From contig OY292276.1 of assembly GCA_958496175.1 (NCBI GenBank), positions 12,604,001 through 12,668,000 of the forward strand: a stretch of 64,000 nucleotides of DNA, read 5' to 3'. The notes under the pieces were generated by a model. It had not been told where the DNA came from. It searched no databases and was given only the letters and a program-made list of their open reading frames with translations. The translations under genes and the position numbers were made by a program. Source of the stretch: Sisyra terminalis (Eukaryota; Arthropoda; Insecta; Neuroptera; Sisyridae). Below, one piece after another: positions 1-12,439 of this stretch (position 1 is its first letter; each line of letters opens with the position of its first letter).

Positions 1-1191
1 TTACATCTTAATAAGCAATTTCGGTGTTTTGTGATGCTCCTCTCGAAGTTTTGTGGTTACTTTGCTGGTTGAAGGAAATGATTTAGTGAATAAATATTGG
101 ATTAAAGCCACTCTATTTGTACTCCTAACTGAAATACGTGGGTATTTTATTTAGTATATATATATATATGATATTTAGTAAATTGCCGATTTCTATACGG
201 CTCTCTCAAGTTCAAAACTTGTACACTTTCATTAAATGAAAGTGTAGTTGTTGTATACAGATTTAGCAGATTGTTTCATTGAATCATTCGCGATAAATCA
301 TAATGCAATTTTCCATGGAACTGGTCTATTTGTTTAAGTTTGGAAACGTGGACAGGATTTTTAACTCGGCTCGATCAGGATGTCGTAATGCGGATCACAA
401 GTGACCCAGATTGCAGTGAAGGCGGTTGGTACGGGTGTGACTTGTTCTCCGGAAATGCTACGCATACCCTCAATGTTCATTACACACTAACCTTATTTGG
501 TAAAATTTGATTAAAATTTAATCGACACGCAGAAAAGTTTTACACGCTTAATAGACTCGTGTTTAGAATTTTGAAGGATTAAATGATATGCGAATCTTGA
601 ACTACATTTTAAAAATAAACTAAACGTTTTCCAAAATAGTAAAATCAACATTTTACCCCTCAGTGCTAATTTACATTTATGAACGATGCAATTGGCACAA
701 AGGATCTGCCAACCAATGTTCTTTACCTACTTTTTGATATAAATATTAATTTTGACATATGAATTTTTTAGAAAGAATTTTTTTCAAACTGTAATTTAAA
801 AGAAAATTCCATTTCACTTGATTACATCTATGTTTAATGAATCAAACCTTAAATTATATTAACTTAAGAACCATTGAAACTGTTAAAGGAATTTTCTAAA
901 TACTATAAGTCGATTTAAATAAGAGCTTTTACTTTAACTAAAGTAGTTGTGAAGTATTCTTCCTTAAATAAGCTGCAGGAAAATTCATAAAAAAATTACG
1001 AACAGCTAAAATTCAGTAGTAATACTTTATTGTTTTAAATAATAAATCAGAAGACCTGAAAACTTTACAACAACCTTTAAAAAGTTAGCTTTAACGAAGA
1101 AATTTATTTGGGGTTACAAATTTAAAAATAACTGAACTTATATTTTAGATACATCAAAATTATATGTAAGAAAAACGTCTAGAGTAAAGTA
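1..1191. other. AT-rich stretch without a recognised gene
   Basis: I see no coding signal here. A short TA microsatellite lies at 155-169. A perfect inverted repeat lies at 222-246, with 12-base arms (TACACTTTCATT and its complement) around a single central base. The rest is AT-rich DNA with no terminal repeats that I could match to a partner. Confidence 0.6.
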
Positions 1192-1824
1192 CAGTCCCTG
1201 CCCATATGATAAGACGTTCTTAAGATTTAATACAATTAGTTCATATTCTACTAAATTGAAATTAATATGATTTACTTTTTTCATTATAAAAAGTTTTATT
1301 GATTTTTAAGAAATATATTTTTTTGGGTAAGGGTAAAACTACTATCCCAAATTTTACTATCCTAATGACCCTACTTTAGGATAATAGCCTTGATTTGAAA
1401 CCCATTGCAAATATGTGGAAATTGCTGACAAAAAAGTAGATAAAGATGTGGTCACAACAGAAAAATTGCCCTTAGAAAAAATATTTACGTATGGAATCAT
1501 CATCCACAAATACAGCAGACGGTATTGTCCTACATAGACTGCATACTGGGCTGAATGGGAACTTAAATTTCAGTAAACGGGTTTTCCATTAAATTTTAAA
1601 CAATTCAGATTGCCATAATTAAGATGTTTAATGAATTGGATAGTAATAATTTATATTTTTTAGTAAATATGATTTTTGGTCATGTTAGTTGGTAATGAGT
1701 GTAATTAATGAAATTGGTACAGGAAAGTTAAACTCAATCAAAAATATGGACCTAAAATAAAATTACTCTTACCTCAGATTTTATACAACATCTATAGCGC
1801 ATCTTTTAATATGGTTAGGGACTG
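1192..1824 (+). mobile_element. Tc1-like DNA transposon relic, 633 bp
   Basis: The left end reads CAGTCCCTGCCCATAT and the right end is its imperfect complement, ATATGGTTAGGGACTG. Each end is flanked by TA, the target-site duplication of the Tc1/mariner superfamily. The inverted repeats stay partly alignable for about 28 bases. Inside, on the same strand, is a broken transposase C-terminus (see 1392-1560). At 633 bp the element is far shorter than an autonomous Tc1 of about 1.6 kb, so it is internally deleted and dead. Confidence 0.75.
1392..1560 (+). pseudogene. Tc1-type transposase C-terminal fragment
   Basis: Starting at 1392 the codons read DLKPIANMWKLLTKK and then a stop. This matches the DLNPIENxW segment that carries the last catalytic residue of Tc1 DDE transposases. 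The expected catalytic Glu (the E of NPIEN) is Ala here, and the stop at about 1437 and later frame changes rule out function. A frame-shifted continuation reads KVDKDVVTTEKLP and then SRRYC, which fits the usual KKVY...PRRC tail. No N-terminal DNA-binding domain is visible. The fragment sits inside the TA-flanked element 1192-1824. Confidence 0.65.
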
Positions 1825-1826
1825 TA

Positions 1827-2592
1827 TAATAGTAATATTATAATATCTACTATCAATACTTTGCCGAATATTGGAGTTCTCATTGTACTTCAGTCATTCC
1901 AAGAAAAATATAGATATACTTTAGTAAATAAAATCCTTATGTATTAACAATTATCTTTCTACTTTCATTGGCGACATTTGAAAATTTAATGGTATTTTTT
2001 TCCATATTTAATATTAAGAAAAGCTTTCGTGATAAACTAAGCATTCAATGTCCTAATTGTCACTTTCTTCTTCAGCAGTAAAAGCCCAAATAGAGTGCCA
2101 AATATTTTTCATTATAGTTTATGGATTACATTTTAGTTTTAAATGAAAATCGATAACTTTATGATAGTTTCATTTATTTTCAAGCAATAGTTTGATTTTT
2201 ACCACCAAACCGTTTCTGCTCCCATTTTCTGCAAATTTGACTACCATAAATTGATTGCGTAATCTTTTGAAGTATATTTACTAATTTTTTCTAAACAATA
2301 AATTATGGGGCAAAAATTTTACAACTTCATACTTTTGTGAAGATTCCTGCACCTTTTATATCTATAATATTGAATACAAGTAATAAGCAAAGAAAATTGA
2401 ACTATAAAGTACATATATCGAATGCTTAAAAAAAACTTCCACATCTGCTACAGAATGTCATTGTAAAATTTTGAAAAAAATATTACGATCCCTCGGGTTT
2501 TGCCTCTTTTGGAAGATGTTTGATACTTGATGTTCGATTTATGCTTACTAATTTGTTTTAGTCTTTGAACCGCCGATTATTACTTTTTAAAC
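1827..2592. other. AT-rich stretch, nothing recognised
   Basis: No open frame of note, no inverted termini and no tandem array could be supported. Base composition matches the window background. Confidence 0.6.
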
Positions 2593-3545
2593 CAGGGGTG
2601 GTCAAGGCAAATAATTTCGCGGGCCACTTTGAAACTTCATCATAATGTGACCATAACATACTTCTTTTTCATATGGAAGTAAAGTGGCCATTCGATAGAA
2701 AAAGTATTGGTTCGCTTATATGAATTACGATACGTTCAGAAGTTCAATAGTTTTTTCGCAAAGCATAAATTTCACCTTAGACTGCTTTACTGGTCTTTGC
2801 TTAGCACAATTTGAATATTTAGCAGATATTTTTGGGTGATTGAATGATTTGAATTTAAGTTTACAAGGAACAAATAAAAATATTTTTACCATGACTCACA
2901 AAATCAATGCAATTGTGCAAAGATTGTAAATCACCTTAACGATCAATAAACAAGTATCATCTTTGCTAACTTTGGATTAATTTTTGAAGGAAAGTGAATT
3001 GTGAAATGTTTACAAAAACAAAAAAGCTGATGTAAGATAAGGAAGAACATTGTCATAGACTGGTAAAAAGTTTAAAGAAATAGTTAAAAGAATCATTAAA
3101 ATTTTCATATTCTGAGGTACAAATAATTAAAAAAGTTTATTAATGGTAGAATTAAAAGAAACTGGCAAGGTTATTAAGAACCATTACTTCTGTTTTTGTT
3201 TATGCCAAAATTGTACCATTTTTGTATATATTATATAGAAATTTACATATCGGTTTTGTTAAGATTCAAATTTGTTGTTTCTAACTAATTTGTTGCATAG
3301 TTTTAATTTTACTTCAAATCCGCCTTAGCTAAAGGTTCTCCTCAAAGCTCATTACAAGCTTATTACCTGCACCTACTATATATATCTCTATATTCAATTA
3401 AGATCTACAATATAATCTGTGAATATTTTTTAATTCTTAAGTTTCTATTTGTTTGGTTATTATTTTGTAAGAGTATAATGAATTCCGTGGTTTGGAAAAT
3501 GGTCAAGACGGTCCTCATGCGGCCCGCGGATAAGTTACTATTGGC
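2593..3545. mobile_element. hAT-like element relic
   Basis: The left end CAGGGGTGGTCAAGG closely resembles the CAGGGGTGGGCAAA terminus of hAT elements, and the intact example at 24804 shows that family in this window. GCGGGCCAC follows at about 2620, the usual subterminal motif. Near 3517-3530 the sequence TGCGGCCCGCGG looks like the matching right subterminal motif. The terminal CCACCCCTG that should follow is missing, so the right end is decayed or deleted. No 8-bp target duplication could be found and no transposase reading frame remains. Confidence 0.5.
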
Positions 3546-5923
3546 AGAAGCAGGATTTGTGCCAAATTTATCCCAGTTAATTATACTTATATTGAAAAAA
3601 TCATTGGTTACAAATTTGAAAGAAATTCCAAGAGAATTTAAAAAATAGATATTTTACATACCATTTATCAGTGATGAAATCCTTACAAAAATGATCAGGA
3701 ATCAATTTATTTCAACCTCTTATAATTTATGGAATTTATATTTCATTGATCAAAAAGACATTGAATTTTCTAATTTCCTTATATTAATTTCCAGTTACCA
3801 GATTTTAAGTCTATATTAGTGAAACAACAATGAAATTTTTTAACATAAAATAATTTATCAGTTCAGTAATAATTCGATTTTGGATAATCAAGATTGAAAA
3901 TGTGAAGTTTTTTCAACAATAAAAACCAAATATGAAGGCAAGTATTTGATTTTTTTTTCTTTTTGGTTATAATTCTTCAACTTAAAAAAAGTTAATAAAT
4001 ATTCTTTGTAAGGATTTCCTGAGGATGTGTCATTTAAGGAATATTTTTAGTATGAACAATACTGTATCAAATCGATTCATTTATTTCAAGGCTCCGCCAT
4101 GAAAAAATAAATTTACCAATTTTTCTATTTAACTTTTTATGATAGTTCGTTGTTTTTTTTTATTTAAGAACAACCGTAATTGTTATCCTTGAACGTTAAC
4201 TAGATTGTCGGAAATTCTTTAATATCTTTCTACGTGATTATTAAACTCATGAGCTCGAGAAACCAGATATTCATAATCATGAATGAAATGGACCAGTTTG
4301 TTGAACTTGGACGGTTCAGTAAAATGAAATGTAACCGTCAGATATATTTAATTTGAAAATATTTCCGTCATAAAAATTCCAAACAATGAAAAATATTGTA
4401 TAAATTGTTTGAGTCAAAACGTATGGAGATACAATGGAGATAAAAGCTAAAGATATCCACAGATTGTTGACATCTCACTACATTAGTCGCAAGAAATATT
4501 TCCTGTTTATGAATATTAAAATGTAACCATTTGAAACTCGGCAAAGTTCTTCAATTAATACCTGTGTAAGAAATCCCAACATTTTACAGAACGGCGATGC
4601 CAATGTATAGTGCATACGAGTATTCTCGTTTAATTGCGCAAAAAATAAAATACATTGAAAATATAACACGATTGTTGCAAATACTTATATTATTGAATTG
4701 AATTGATCATATTTTAGCATAATGGCGTTAAGCAGCACTTTCATTCTTATCGAGCGTATGAAACGTGACCACGAATGCAATCGGCCAATAAAATGGGGAG
4801 ATTTCAACGATGCGTTACACGGGAAAATAATCACACGGTCCCAATTTGTCACAGTCTCTCTACATGATATCCAAGAATTATTCACTGTGTCATATTATTC
4901 ATAAAACTTTTACAAATCACACACACATTGCAATTGTTACCGCATTTATTTAGTGCTTAAATAGGAGCCTCTTGAAACTTGCCGGTTCAAAGTTGCCAAC
5001 CAATAAAACAACAAGAACATGTCCACCAAAATTTTGCGTAACATTTCCCTAAAGTTATTCAATTTTAAATTTGTCGACATTCTGTCGGTAAAATGATTTT
5101 TTTTGGCCACCAAAAAATTATATCGTCAACTTAGAGTGTTAACCTGTTATGTCCATCTAACAGTTTTTACAAATGATGAAAAACTACAAAAGTTAGTACA
5201 GATAATAATAGATAATAGATAAGGTATTTGTTTATGTTATATTTTGAAATTTCTATATTTAAAGAGATATATTAGTTTGTCGCTCGATAGAATGATATAT
5301 TCCCTTCCTAATGGAACAAAAAAAAAAATCATTAAAAATAGACTTAAGAGGTTAATACTCTAAGCTGGCGATATCATCTTCTTTATTTACAATACAAAGG
5401 TATAATTGGTAACAATGACATAGGGAGTTTTTGAATTTCTCCCCATTAAAAGGGCGACCCTATAATGAAATCAAAAAATAAAAATAAAGGAAAGGGAAAT
5501 GAGTAGCAAAAGTTAAAAGGTAAAATATTGTGGTAAACACAAGAAGGAACTTTTAAGTTAAACAAAAATGTTAAGATAAGTAAACAAAATTTTAAATTTG
5601 TACACTTACATGGTAAATTAATTGTAGGAAATAAAGTTTTATTATTATTAAAGGTAAAATTGAATTATTCACCAGAATCAATTTTATGCTGCGGCGCTTT
5701 CAATTAAAGAAAAATCTTACCAATACAAAATTGATATAAAATTTTTTAATTCAATTTTCAATATATTTGTGATGCATAACAATTTTTTCCTTAGTTTTCA
5801 CCCTGTAAAAAGATCAAGGTTATTGTTGCACAAATTTTTCTGTAAGAATTAATAGTTTTTGGTTTCGAGACATTCTATTGGGTCATTTTCATTATTGATA
5901 ACAATACTTTACAATTACATTAA
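3546..5923. other. AT-rich stretch with one less AT-rich patch
   Basis: No gene is recognised. The segment 4590-4880 is less AT-rich and has short open frames on both strands (63 and 66 codons on minus, 60 codons on plus). None has a recognisable domain and they overlap each other, so I do not call them. The patch could be conserved non-coding DNA. Confidence 0.5.
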
Positions 5924-6095
5924 GCCTTTGGTGGCCGAGTGGTCAAAGTGACCTCTTCAAAATTGGCATGTGTTGGGTTCAATCTTCACATCGAGCAAAT
6001 TTTCGATATTTCTCGAATACGGATTTTTATTAACCATAGAGTCGCTAAAGACATTAGTAGTTATAAATCGACCGTAAATACCAAATAAAAAACTA
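5924..6095 (+). repeat. tRNA-derived SINE, copy 1
   Basis: The head carries an A-box-like TGGCCGAGTGG at 5932-5942 and a B-box-like GGTTCAATC at 5976-5984, spaced as in a tRNA-Leu/Ser-type pol III promoter. The body contains the block GCAAATTTTCGATATTTCTC. The tail contains GAGTCGCTAAAGAC and ends in A-rich DNA. Two further copies in the window (40922 and 63647) share head, body and tail in the same order, which is what identifies a dispersed SINE rather than a tRNA gene. No clear target-site duplication was found. Confidence 0.8.
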
Positions 6096-8399
6096 CATTA
6101 ATATGACAGTTAAAAAGGCATTGATCTAAAATATTTCACATTTTTTTAAGTGCATATTTGCATGAATATTTTGGCATTATGATAGTACATATAATGTCTA
6201 GTAATAACATTGTAAATACAATGCTATAGCATATGTCTTTGCCACCCGGGGCCAGCTGGAAATTTTCATTATTAGTCAAGAATTTTGTTAAAAAGTTAAA
6301 CACTTTTCTTTAACTATTTAAAAATGTCCTCTTTTATCGAAGCAGATTCTTTTAAGAACTTATCAGTATCAATATGCCGTCCTAAATTCATGTGTCACCC
6401 GGAACCATGACCTCTTCTTCCTGTGGAATTATTTAATTAATCAAACTATGATTTTATAATTTTATAATTTCAGTATTGATATTTCGGGATTACGAAGTCA
6501 ATTTCTTAAGTTATTTTCAGAAATTTTCTTTTCAAGTCCTTCCTAAAGTAATTCCTTTTAAAAGATTGTTTTAGTTTGAAAATTGGTGGTAAAATCAACA
6601 AGAAAATGTCATAGCAAAATACTTCCTAGGACATAGGATATTATTTTCATAAATGGAACAAAGTATATGTCGCTTTACTCAAGGGCAGATTCAGGATTTT
6701 TTTTTCGAGGGGGGGGCACAATTTATCTTTCAAGTTTGCAAGTGTGCAAGTGCGTGAAAGGGGTGCAACGAAAAAAATTCGCAATTCCAGTCAGAAATAG
6801 ACTAAAGTTTCACTACCTAATGTTCTTTCTGTTATTTTATTCATATATTTTAACAACTCTAATAATTTGCTTTGCTTCTAAGTATGTACTATGATGGAAT
6901 CTCCACAGTACACAAAAATACCATGGGGGGCACGTGTCCCCCAATCCACACTTGGCTTTACTTATTTGTTCTGTAAACCCAAATGTCAACATTGCATTTT
7001 TAATTTGTGGTTTAAAATAGTGTATTTTCAAGTAAATTTTCTAAATTTTTATTTGCATAATAATTAATCTATAGCAAACTTTGTCAAACGGTTGTTTACA
7101 ATGGAAAAGCTGTTGAAAAATGTAAGTTGAAAAGTTAGAGTGAAAAATATGTTGGTATTTCTATATTAATAATATTAACGATTAAATTATTCTTTCATAG
7201 TAGCAAGAAACATATAGTTTACTTATTTTTTTATAAACTTTTATAAACCTTTAACGCTAACGCAGAAAAAATATTGAATAAATTAGACCTTAAACTGGTC
7301 TACAGTTGAACTATGTTTAAAATAATCTTGACTAGTGAAATATTTTTAATTGCTTGATGTAATATTTAAAAAAATATGCATAATAATTTTCTCTTTCTAC
7401 CATTTGACCAGTCTTCAGCCATATTTTAAGTTAAAATCACTTCTTTACTATTAAACCTTTATTAGTTATTTTTACTTATTATTTTATTACTTTGTTTGGT
7501 TAAATTCCAGAAAGCACAGAAAGATCAAGCTTCAAAAATAATAAGGCGGAATTATAATGGACAAACCAAGGAAATATTCAGGGATATCTGAATAGAAAAA
7601 ATCTGAATGTTTCCTTTATGAAAAAATATATTTTTTTAAAGTTTAATGACTAAAGTTATGGAGAAGCTTTATGACAATTTAAAGCTTTATCTGCGCATGC
7701 GTACTTTGTGTATGTTCTGTGTAGCTTTATTTGTAAGAAACTAAGAAGTAAATCAAACGAGTGGAGTAAATATTTTGTTTATATATTGGTATCAATTTTG
7801 ATACCAATTTTGTACATTTGGGATAATTCTTTAATGCCAAGTGTACTATAAAACTAGAGAAATCTAATGCAATAAAGAAATATTTTACGTTTCCAATTTC
7901 AAATTATTTAATTGAAATTTTATGTTTCTTTTCTTTTGTAATTTTTTCACGCAATACATCAAGTTCCCAAAAACGAAGGTCGTAAATAAAAATTTAAATT
8001 TGCGACGGTGTTAAATCGGTCCTCTTAATAACCAGGCAGTAAAAACCCGTGAGGTGTAAAAACCAGTGAAGGTTCTTCTAGTTTACAAAACTGTAAATTA
8101 AACACAACATATTTGTATCAGTTAATTGCTACCAGTGATAAGTGGCACCTTAAAAATAGAGCATGGAAACTTTCTGCTAATAAAGGCGTAAAATAGCATA
8201 ACATTAACCTAACCAGCAAATCGATTTTACACCTTAACGAAACGGAATAACAAATATTTACTCATAGGCCTATTATAAATTACAAAAGTTGAACAGGACG
8301 ACTCGTATGACAAGTAGATTTATGTATAATGTACCATAATATAATAACAAACTACCTTTTTCTTGTGCGTTTTTTCTTTATATGTATTTATATTTTTTT
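6096..8399. other. AT-rich stretch with small repeat fragments
   Basis: No gene is seen. Two similar short segments, CACCCGGGGCCAGCT near 6243 and CACCCGGAACCATGACC near 6395, look like remnants of one repeat. A perfect 11-base inverted repeat (ATTGGTATCAA, two-base loop) lies at 7785-7808. The possible G-rich MITE at 6683-6945 is listed separately. Confidence 0.5.
6683..6945. mobile_element. Possible G-rich-ended MITE relic
   Basis: The left side reads GGGCAGATTCAGGA followed by a T run and eight Gs with CAC. The right side has GGGGGGCACGTGTCCCCC followed by AATCC. This resembles non-autonomous elements whose ends contain a GGATCCGCC-type motif and a G-rich tract, but the right terminus is too degenerate to define an inverted repeat or a target duplication. 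A 75-codon open frame across it is not credible as a gene. Confidence 0.3.
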
Positions 8400-8670
8400 T
8401 TCAAATTTCGAGTGGGATTGCAACGCTGCTTTATGACACCCCAAACGTGTGCGGGAGGTCTACATTGAATGAGGGTTGAAAGGATCGCCGCTATGAATGA
8501 ATTGAGATGTCAAAGAATTCTCAACAACAATAGATGGAGTAAATATTTCACCTCGTAGACATTTTCGCATACCTAGAGCATTGAAATTATCATCAGTAGT
8601 GTCGCCAGTAAGTCGCCGCATTTATACTCACTTACTTTTCCCATATTTTCTATTCTTTATTCGTGAGCCT
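8400..8670. other. GC-richer patch, unknown role
   Basis: This patch has clearly higher GC than its neighbours. On the plus strand one frame stays open for about 56 codons from about 8505. A donor-like CAGTAAGT lies at about 8607-8614. There is no in-frame ATG and no domain I recognise. It may be a non-coding exon, a conserved regulatory block, or chance. Confidence 0.3.
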
Positions 8671-9902
8671 CTCAAACATCTTTGACGGAACACAGAAACT
8701 TTTATTTCCAATTTGAAAAATATTAATATTTGTTTGAAGAAATTCCCTTAGGAAATTCCACGACACAAATATGTTTTAATTTGTTGCAACTCAAATGAGA
8801 GAAAGAAGCTTTTCAAAGCTTTCGATTGTTAATCGAATTGATTGTCCACCAAAATCGATTATTTTCTGACTTTATTTTTTGTCTTTTAAGACCACTTTGA
8901 AGATTTTTAAGATCAACAATAATTGATAACATTAGTACATGATAATATATTGATATATTTGAGCAAATTTAAAGTAGTTTTTAGTTTTAATTTTTCCCTG
9001 GGTACTATCAAATCATAATTTTAATCGGTAAGAAAGGAAATTCTCGTTTCGATTTGTTATTTTTTTTTTGAATATTAAGACAATATTTGGCACCGACTAG
9101 TTCGACCGATTTTTAATGATAAGAATGATACAATCAAAGTTAGTCCATTAAAATTCAATATTAAATCTTCTAGGCGTGGATAAATAAGGGATGATTAATT
9201 ATACTTTTACAATAAAAGAATAAAATTCATATATCAAACCGTAAAAATTCGTCGACGAGAAATCTTTTTTTGTATCAAATATTTAATGCCATTTATCGTA
9301 TCCAAATTATAACTTGAAATAATTTTTAAATATTTTCCCGCTTCCGGAAATTCCAGTAAAACTTCTTGCTAGAGAAGTGCAATTTAGACATCACAATCTT
9401 TCCCTAAGTCTTTTGTTGTGGTTAATTTTTTCTTCAAAAGTTTACCGGAAAATAGAAAATACTCCGTTTGGACTGATGAATATTTTATTTCTCGAGAAGA
9501 ATACCTAAAAATGCCAGTAAAATAAAATGCAACAGTAGGAAAACTTAAAAATCTCCCAAAAATGGACGTTAAAAGATAAATAATTAAGAAACCTAAATTA
9601 TTTTTAGACAATCGAAAAAGCAGAGTTATCAACTATAATAAAACTATACAGAGTAAAAGTAGTTTCAGGAAAACTAGAAAACTAAGCACCATTATATTTA
9701 CAGGAAAATTTGGAAATAAGTAATTAGAAGCTAGGAAAAGTCAGAATTTATAAATTCAAATAGCATTAAGGGTTTATCTTCTAAAAAAAAGATGATCACT
9801 ACAAAAAGCACAAGAATTTCAAGTTGTTCTTAGCAATTTTCCCCCAAAATATATTTCTTCGGATTCTCAAACATTGATTTCAAATTTATACTGTAAATGG
9901 TG
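8671..9902. other. AT-rich stretch, nothing recognised
   Basis: An 82-codon frame on the minus strand (9384-9632) is hydrophobic, low in complexity and isolated, and was not accepted as a gene. Weak repetition of CAGTAAAA-type words occurs between 9240 and 9700. Confidence 0.5.
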
Positions 9903-9995
9903 ACACATCAAGTATTTTGATCCCCCGACAAAATATCCTTGCCAAAATATCCCTAGACAAAACATTTTCGCACAAAATACACCCAATAATTGATT
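9903..9995 (-). repeat. Inverted fragment of the 10.8-12.1 kb tandem repeat
   Basis: Read on the minus strand, this segment contains GATATTTTGTCGGGGGATCA, which matches the GATATTTTGTTGGGGAATCA of the tandem units at 11161 and 11401. It lies about 780 bp upstream of that array in the opposite orientation, so the array and this fragment may be parts of one larger element. Confidence 0.5.
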
Positions 9996-10326
9996 CTTCG
10001 ATTATTAATTCCCATTTTTTTTGAAACCTGTTTTTTTTTCCTTAAAAAAAGCACGTAAATATAATCGTAAACTCACTATTTCTGATTTTTACCACTATTA
10101 TCTTAAGAAAAATCACTACTAACATCTGTTACTGATATATTAAACTTTAATTCGTCCTACTCTCTACTGTGTTTTAATATTACCAATCAATGTTGTCATT
10201 TATGAGTATGGTCTACCGTAGTCTTTACTCCACGTGCTCATTGTTTATTAAAGCTATTGCCCCTTACGAAATATTGTTAAGTTATAAAGGATGCCGTTAA
10301 TGTTTGTATTGTCCCAAAAGGGCAAT

Positions 10327-10640
10327 ATGTGATCTTACGTAAATCGGAAAGCGTTATTTTTTTAAGAAACATGTTCTTCTGAAACTTCCGCGAATATAAA
10401 AAATGCGAAAGAATAAAAATATAGGAACGATTATTGATAATAAAAGATACTTTAATGATGAATATACCAAAATCATAAATTCCATGTATTATATTTTCAT
10501 CTATACAAATAACGTAAGGAAAAAAAAATCTGAAAAAAATAAAAATACAAAAGTTTACTATATGCCTTACATAAATACGATAGTATTCTTTTTTTGAAGA
10601 TACATTGTCTTCTGGAACTCCCGCGAATTGAAAATTTGAT
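10327..10640 (+). repeat. Two-copy direct repeat, period about 233 bp
   Basis: The segments 10327-10400 and 10567-10640 align over about 70 bases. Both contain TTAC(G/A)TAAAT, a T run and a C-T-C-C-G-C-G-A-A-T-like end (CTTCCGCGAAT at 10385, CTCCCGCGAAT at 10618). The 64-codon plus-strand frame between them has no recognisable content. Confidence 0.55.
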
Positions 10641-10769
10641 CATAAAGAAGGAATTATGGTATTACCATATTGAAGAAACAAATGTCATAGGGATATTTTA
10701 ATATGGATTACTTTAATTAAAATAGAATAATTGGCTGTAACTATATTTGTTATTATAGTGGAACATTAC

Positions 10770-12112
10770 GGTGTCGGGATATTTTATCCGGGGACTTTTT
10801 TCCGAGGACATTTTGAACCTTGATTGAATAATTTAAATTTATTAATAAATTCAATAAATTGTTGAAATAAGTAAATCTTAGCCTCTAAAAATATAAAAAA
10901 CAAATAAGTTCTAGCTAAAAATAGAACTGATGAAAAAGGAATTGAGAACTGAAACTATTAAACTAACGAAATAGTTATTTTTAAATTGAGTACCAACGTT
11001 TTCCTTTGAGAGAATCGGAGATCAAAGAATGGATTTAAATGTAATCCAATCCATACTAATCCTGTTTTATTTGAAATTTTTTATTTTATTTGTATATTGG
11101 TTAAAATATTGTACAGATTTCTTGTGAGGTATCAACAATTAATGTAACAATTAAACAGCTATTAAGCGATGAACTTTTGGTGGTTATCAATGAAAAATAA
11201 TTTACTGTTTAAATTCATTGGCTGTTGTTTTATTGAAATTCTGTACTGTTCAATGAATCAATTGCTTTACGGGATATTTTGTCAGAAGTTTTTGTCTTAG
11301 ATATATTTCATCCGGGGATATTTTTTCTGGGGATAAGTGGTTGGAGATATTTTGTTGGGGAATCAAATATCATGGAACCAAGACTTCATAATTAAACAGT
11401 AATTAAGTGATAAACTTGTTGTGATTGTCAATGAGACATAATTTACTTTTTAAATTCAATGGTAGTTGTTGCATTGAAATTCGTTTAGTGTTCAATGAGT
11501 CAATTGATTTACGGAATATTTGGTTAGGAGTTTTTGTCTTAGAGATATTTTATCCGGGGATATTTTCTCTGGGGATATGTGGTCGGAGATATTTTGTTGG
11601 GGAATCAAATACCATGAAATCAAGACTAGATAATTCAAAAAGTAGATTTTTGGTATTAGTAAATCCTAGCAAATTTTAGCTATAGAACCAATGAAAAAAA
11701 AAATTGAGAAGTAAAACTATCAACTTGTGAAATGATTGTTTTAAAACTGGGAATCAAAGTTTTCCTTTGGGAGAAATGGAGATTTAATTTATAGGTGAAA
11801 TTGGTTAATATCAAAGAATCAATTTAAATGAAATTATACCCATACTAATTCATAACTAAACTAATTCATACTAATTCATAACTTAATTCATACTATTCTG
11901 TTTTAATTGAAATTTTTCATTATTGTCTATAGGTTGATATATTTACAGATTTCAGGTGAAATATCAGAAATTATTGAAAAAATTGGACAGTTATTAAGCG
12001 GTAGACTTTTTGTGGTTGTCAATGAGAAATATTGTACTTTTTAAATTCATTGGTTGTTGTTTCATTGAAATTCATTCAGTGTTCAATGAATGAATTGAAT
12101 TATTTTTCGAAA
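10770..12112 (+). repeat. Higher-order tandem repeat with 240-bp unit
   Basis: Two unit types alternate. Type B occurs at 11161-11400 and 11401-11640, exactly 240 bases apart. Each B unit has TTAAATTCA(A)TGG, GTTCAATGA and a G-rich tail with several GGGGATATTTT words. Type A occurs at 10871-11160 and 11659-11992, starting GTAAATC(T/C)TAGC. Partial B units flank the block at 10770-10812 and 11993-12112. The order is therefore B(part)-A-B-B-A-B(part). The 84-codon frame at 11425 is only a shadow of a B unit. Confidence 0.8.
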
Positions 12113-12439
12113 ATTTAGTTATTTATCAGCAATAACAATTTGAGATAATTACTATCGACCATTTGTCTAATAAATCCAAAATTTCCTGAATGAACAAAGT
12201 GAAATTAAAAAGGCTACCAGTATGCATCACTCGTCTTCCACGATAATAATCGCCCATAAAAGTAAAATTAACATAAAAAAATGACAACACAACTCATCAT
12301 TCCCGAAACCTGTAATATTTTCTGTCACTCCATAATGATATATTATTATTGTCGATACACTAAAAATGTTGGGATAAATCCAAAAACTTATTATGTGACT
12401 TACGAAATACGAATTTGTTTGATGTGTTAAAAGAGTCGT
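12113..12439. other. AT-rich stretch next to a GC-richer patch
   Basis: No repeat is recognised here. A 110-codon minus-strand frame (12227-12559) starts in the neighbouring patch and runs across it. It shows no domain or signal I recognise. Confidence 0.4.

Noticed and set aside
5924..6000. A functional tRNA gene
   Set aside because: A and B boxes are present, but no cloverleaf folds and the sequence continues into a body and tail shared by three dispersed copies, so it is a SINE.
9384..9632. 82-codon minus-strand open frame
   Set aside because: It is hydrophobic and low in complexity, isolated, lies in AT-rich DNA with weak internal repetition, and has no recognisable domain.
10770..12112. 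CRISPR array
   Set aside because: Units are about 240 bp and not short repeats with unique spacers, and the genome is eukaryotic.
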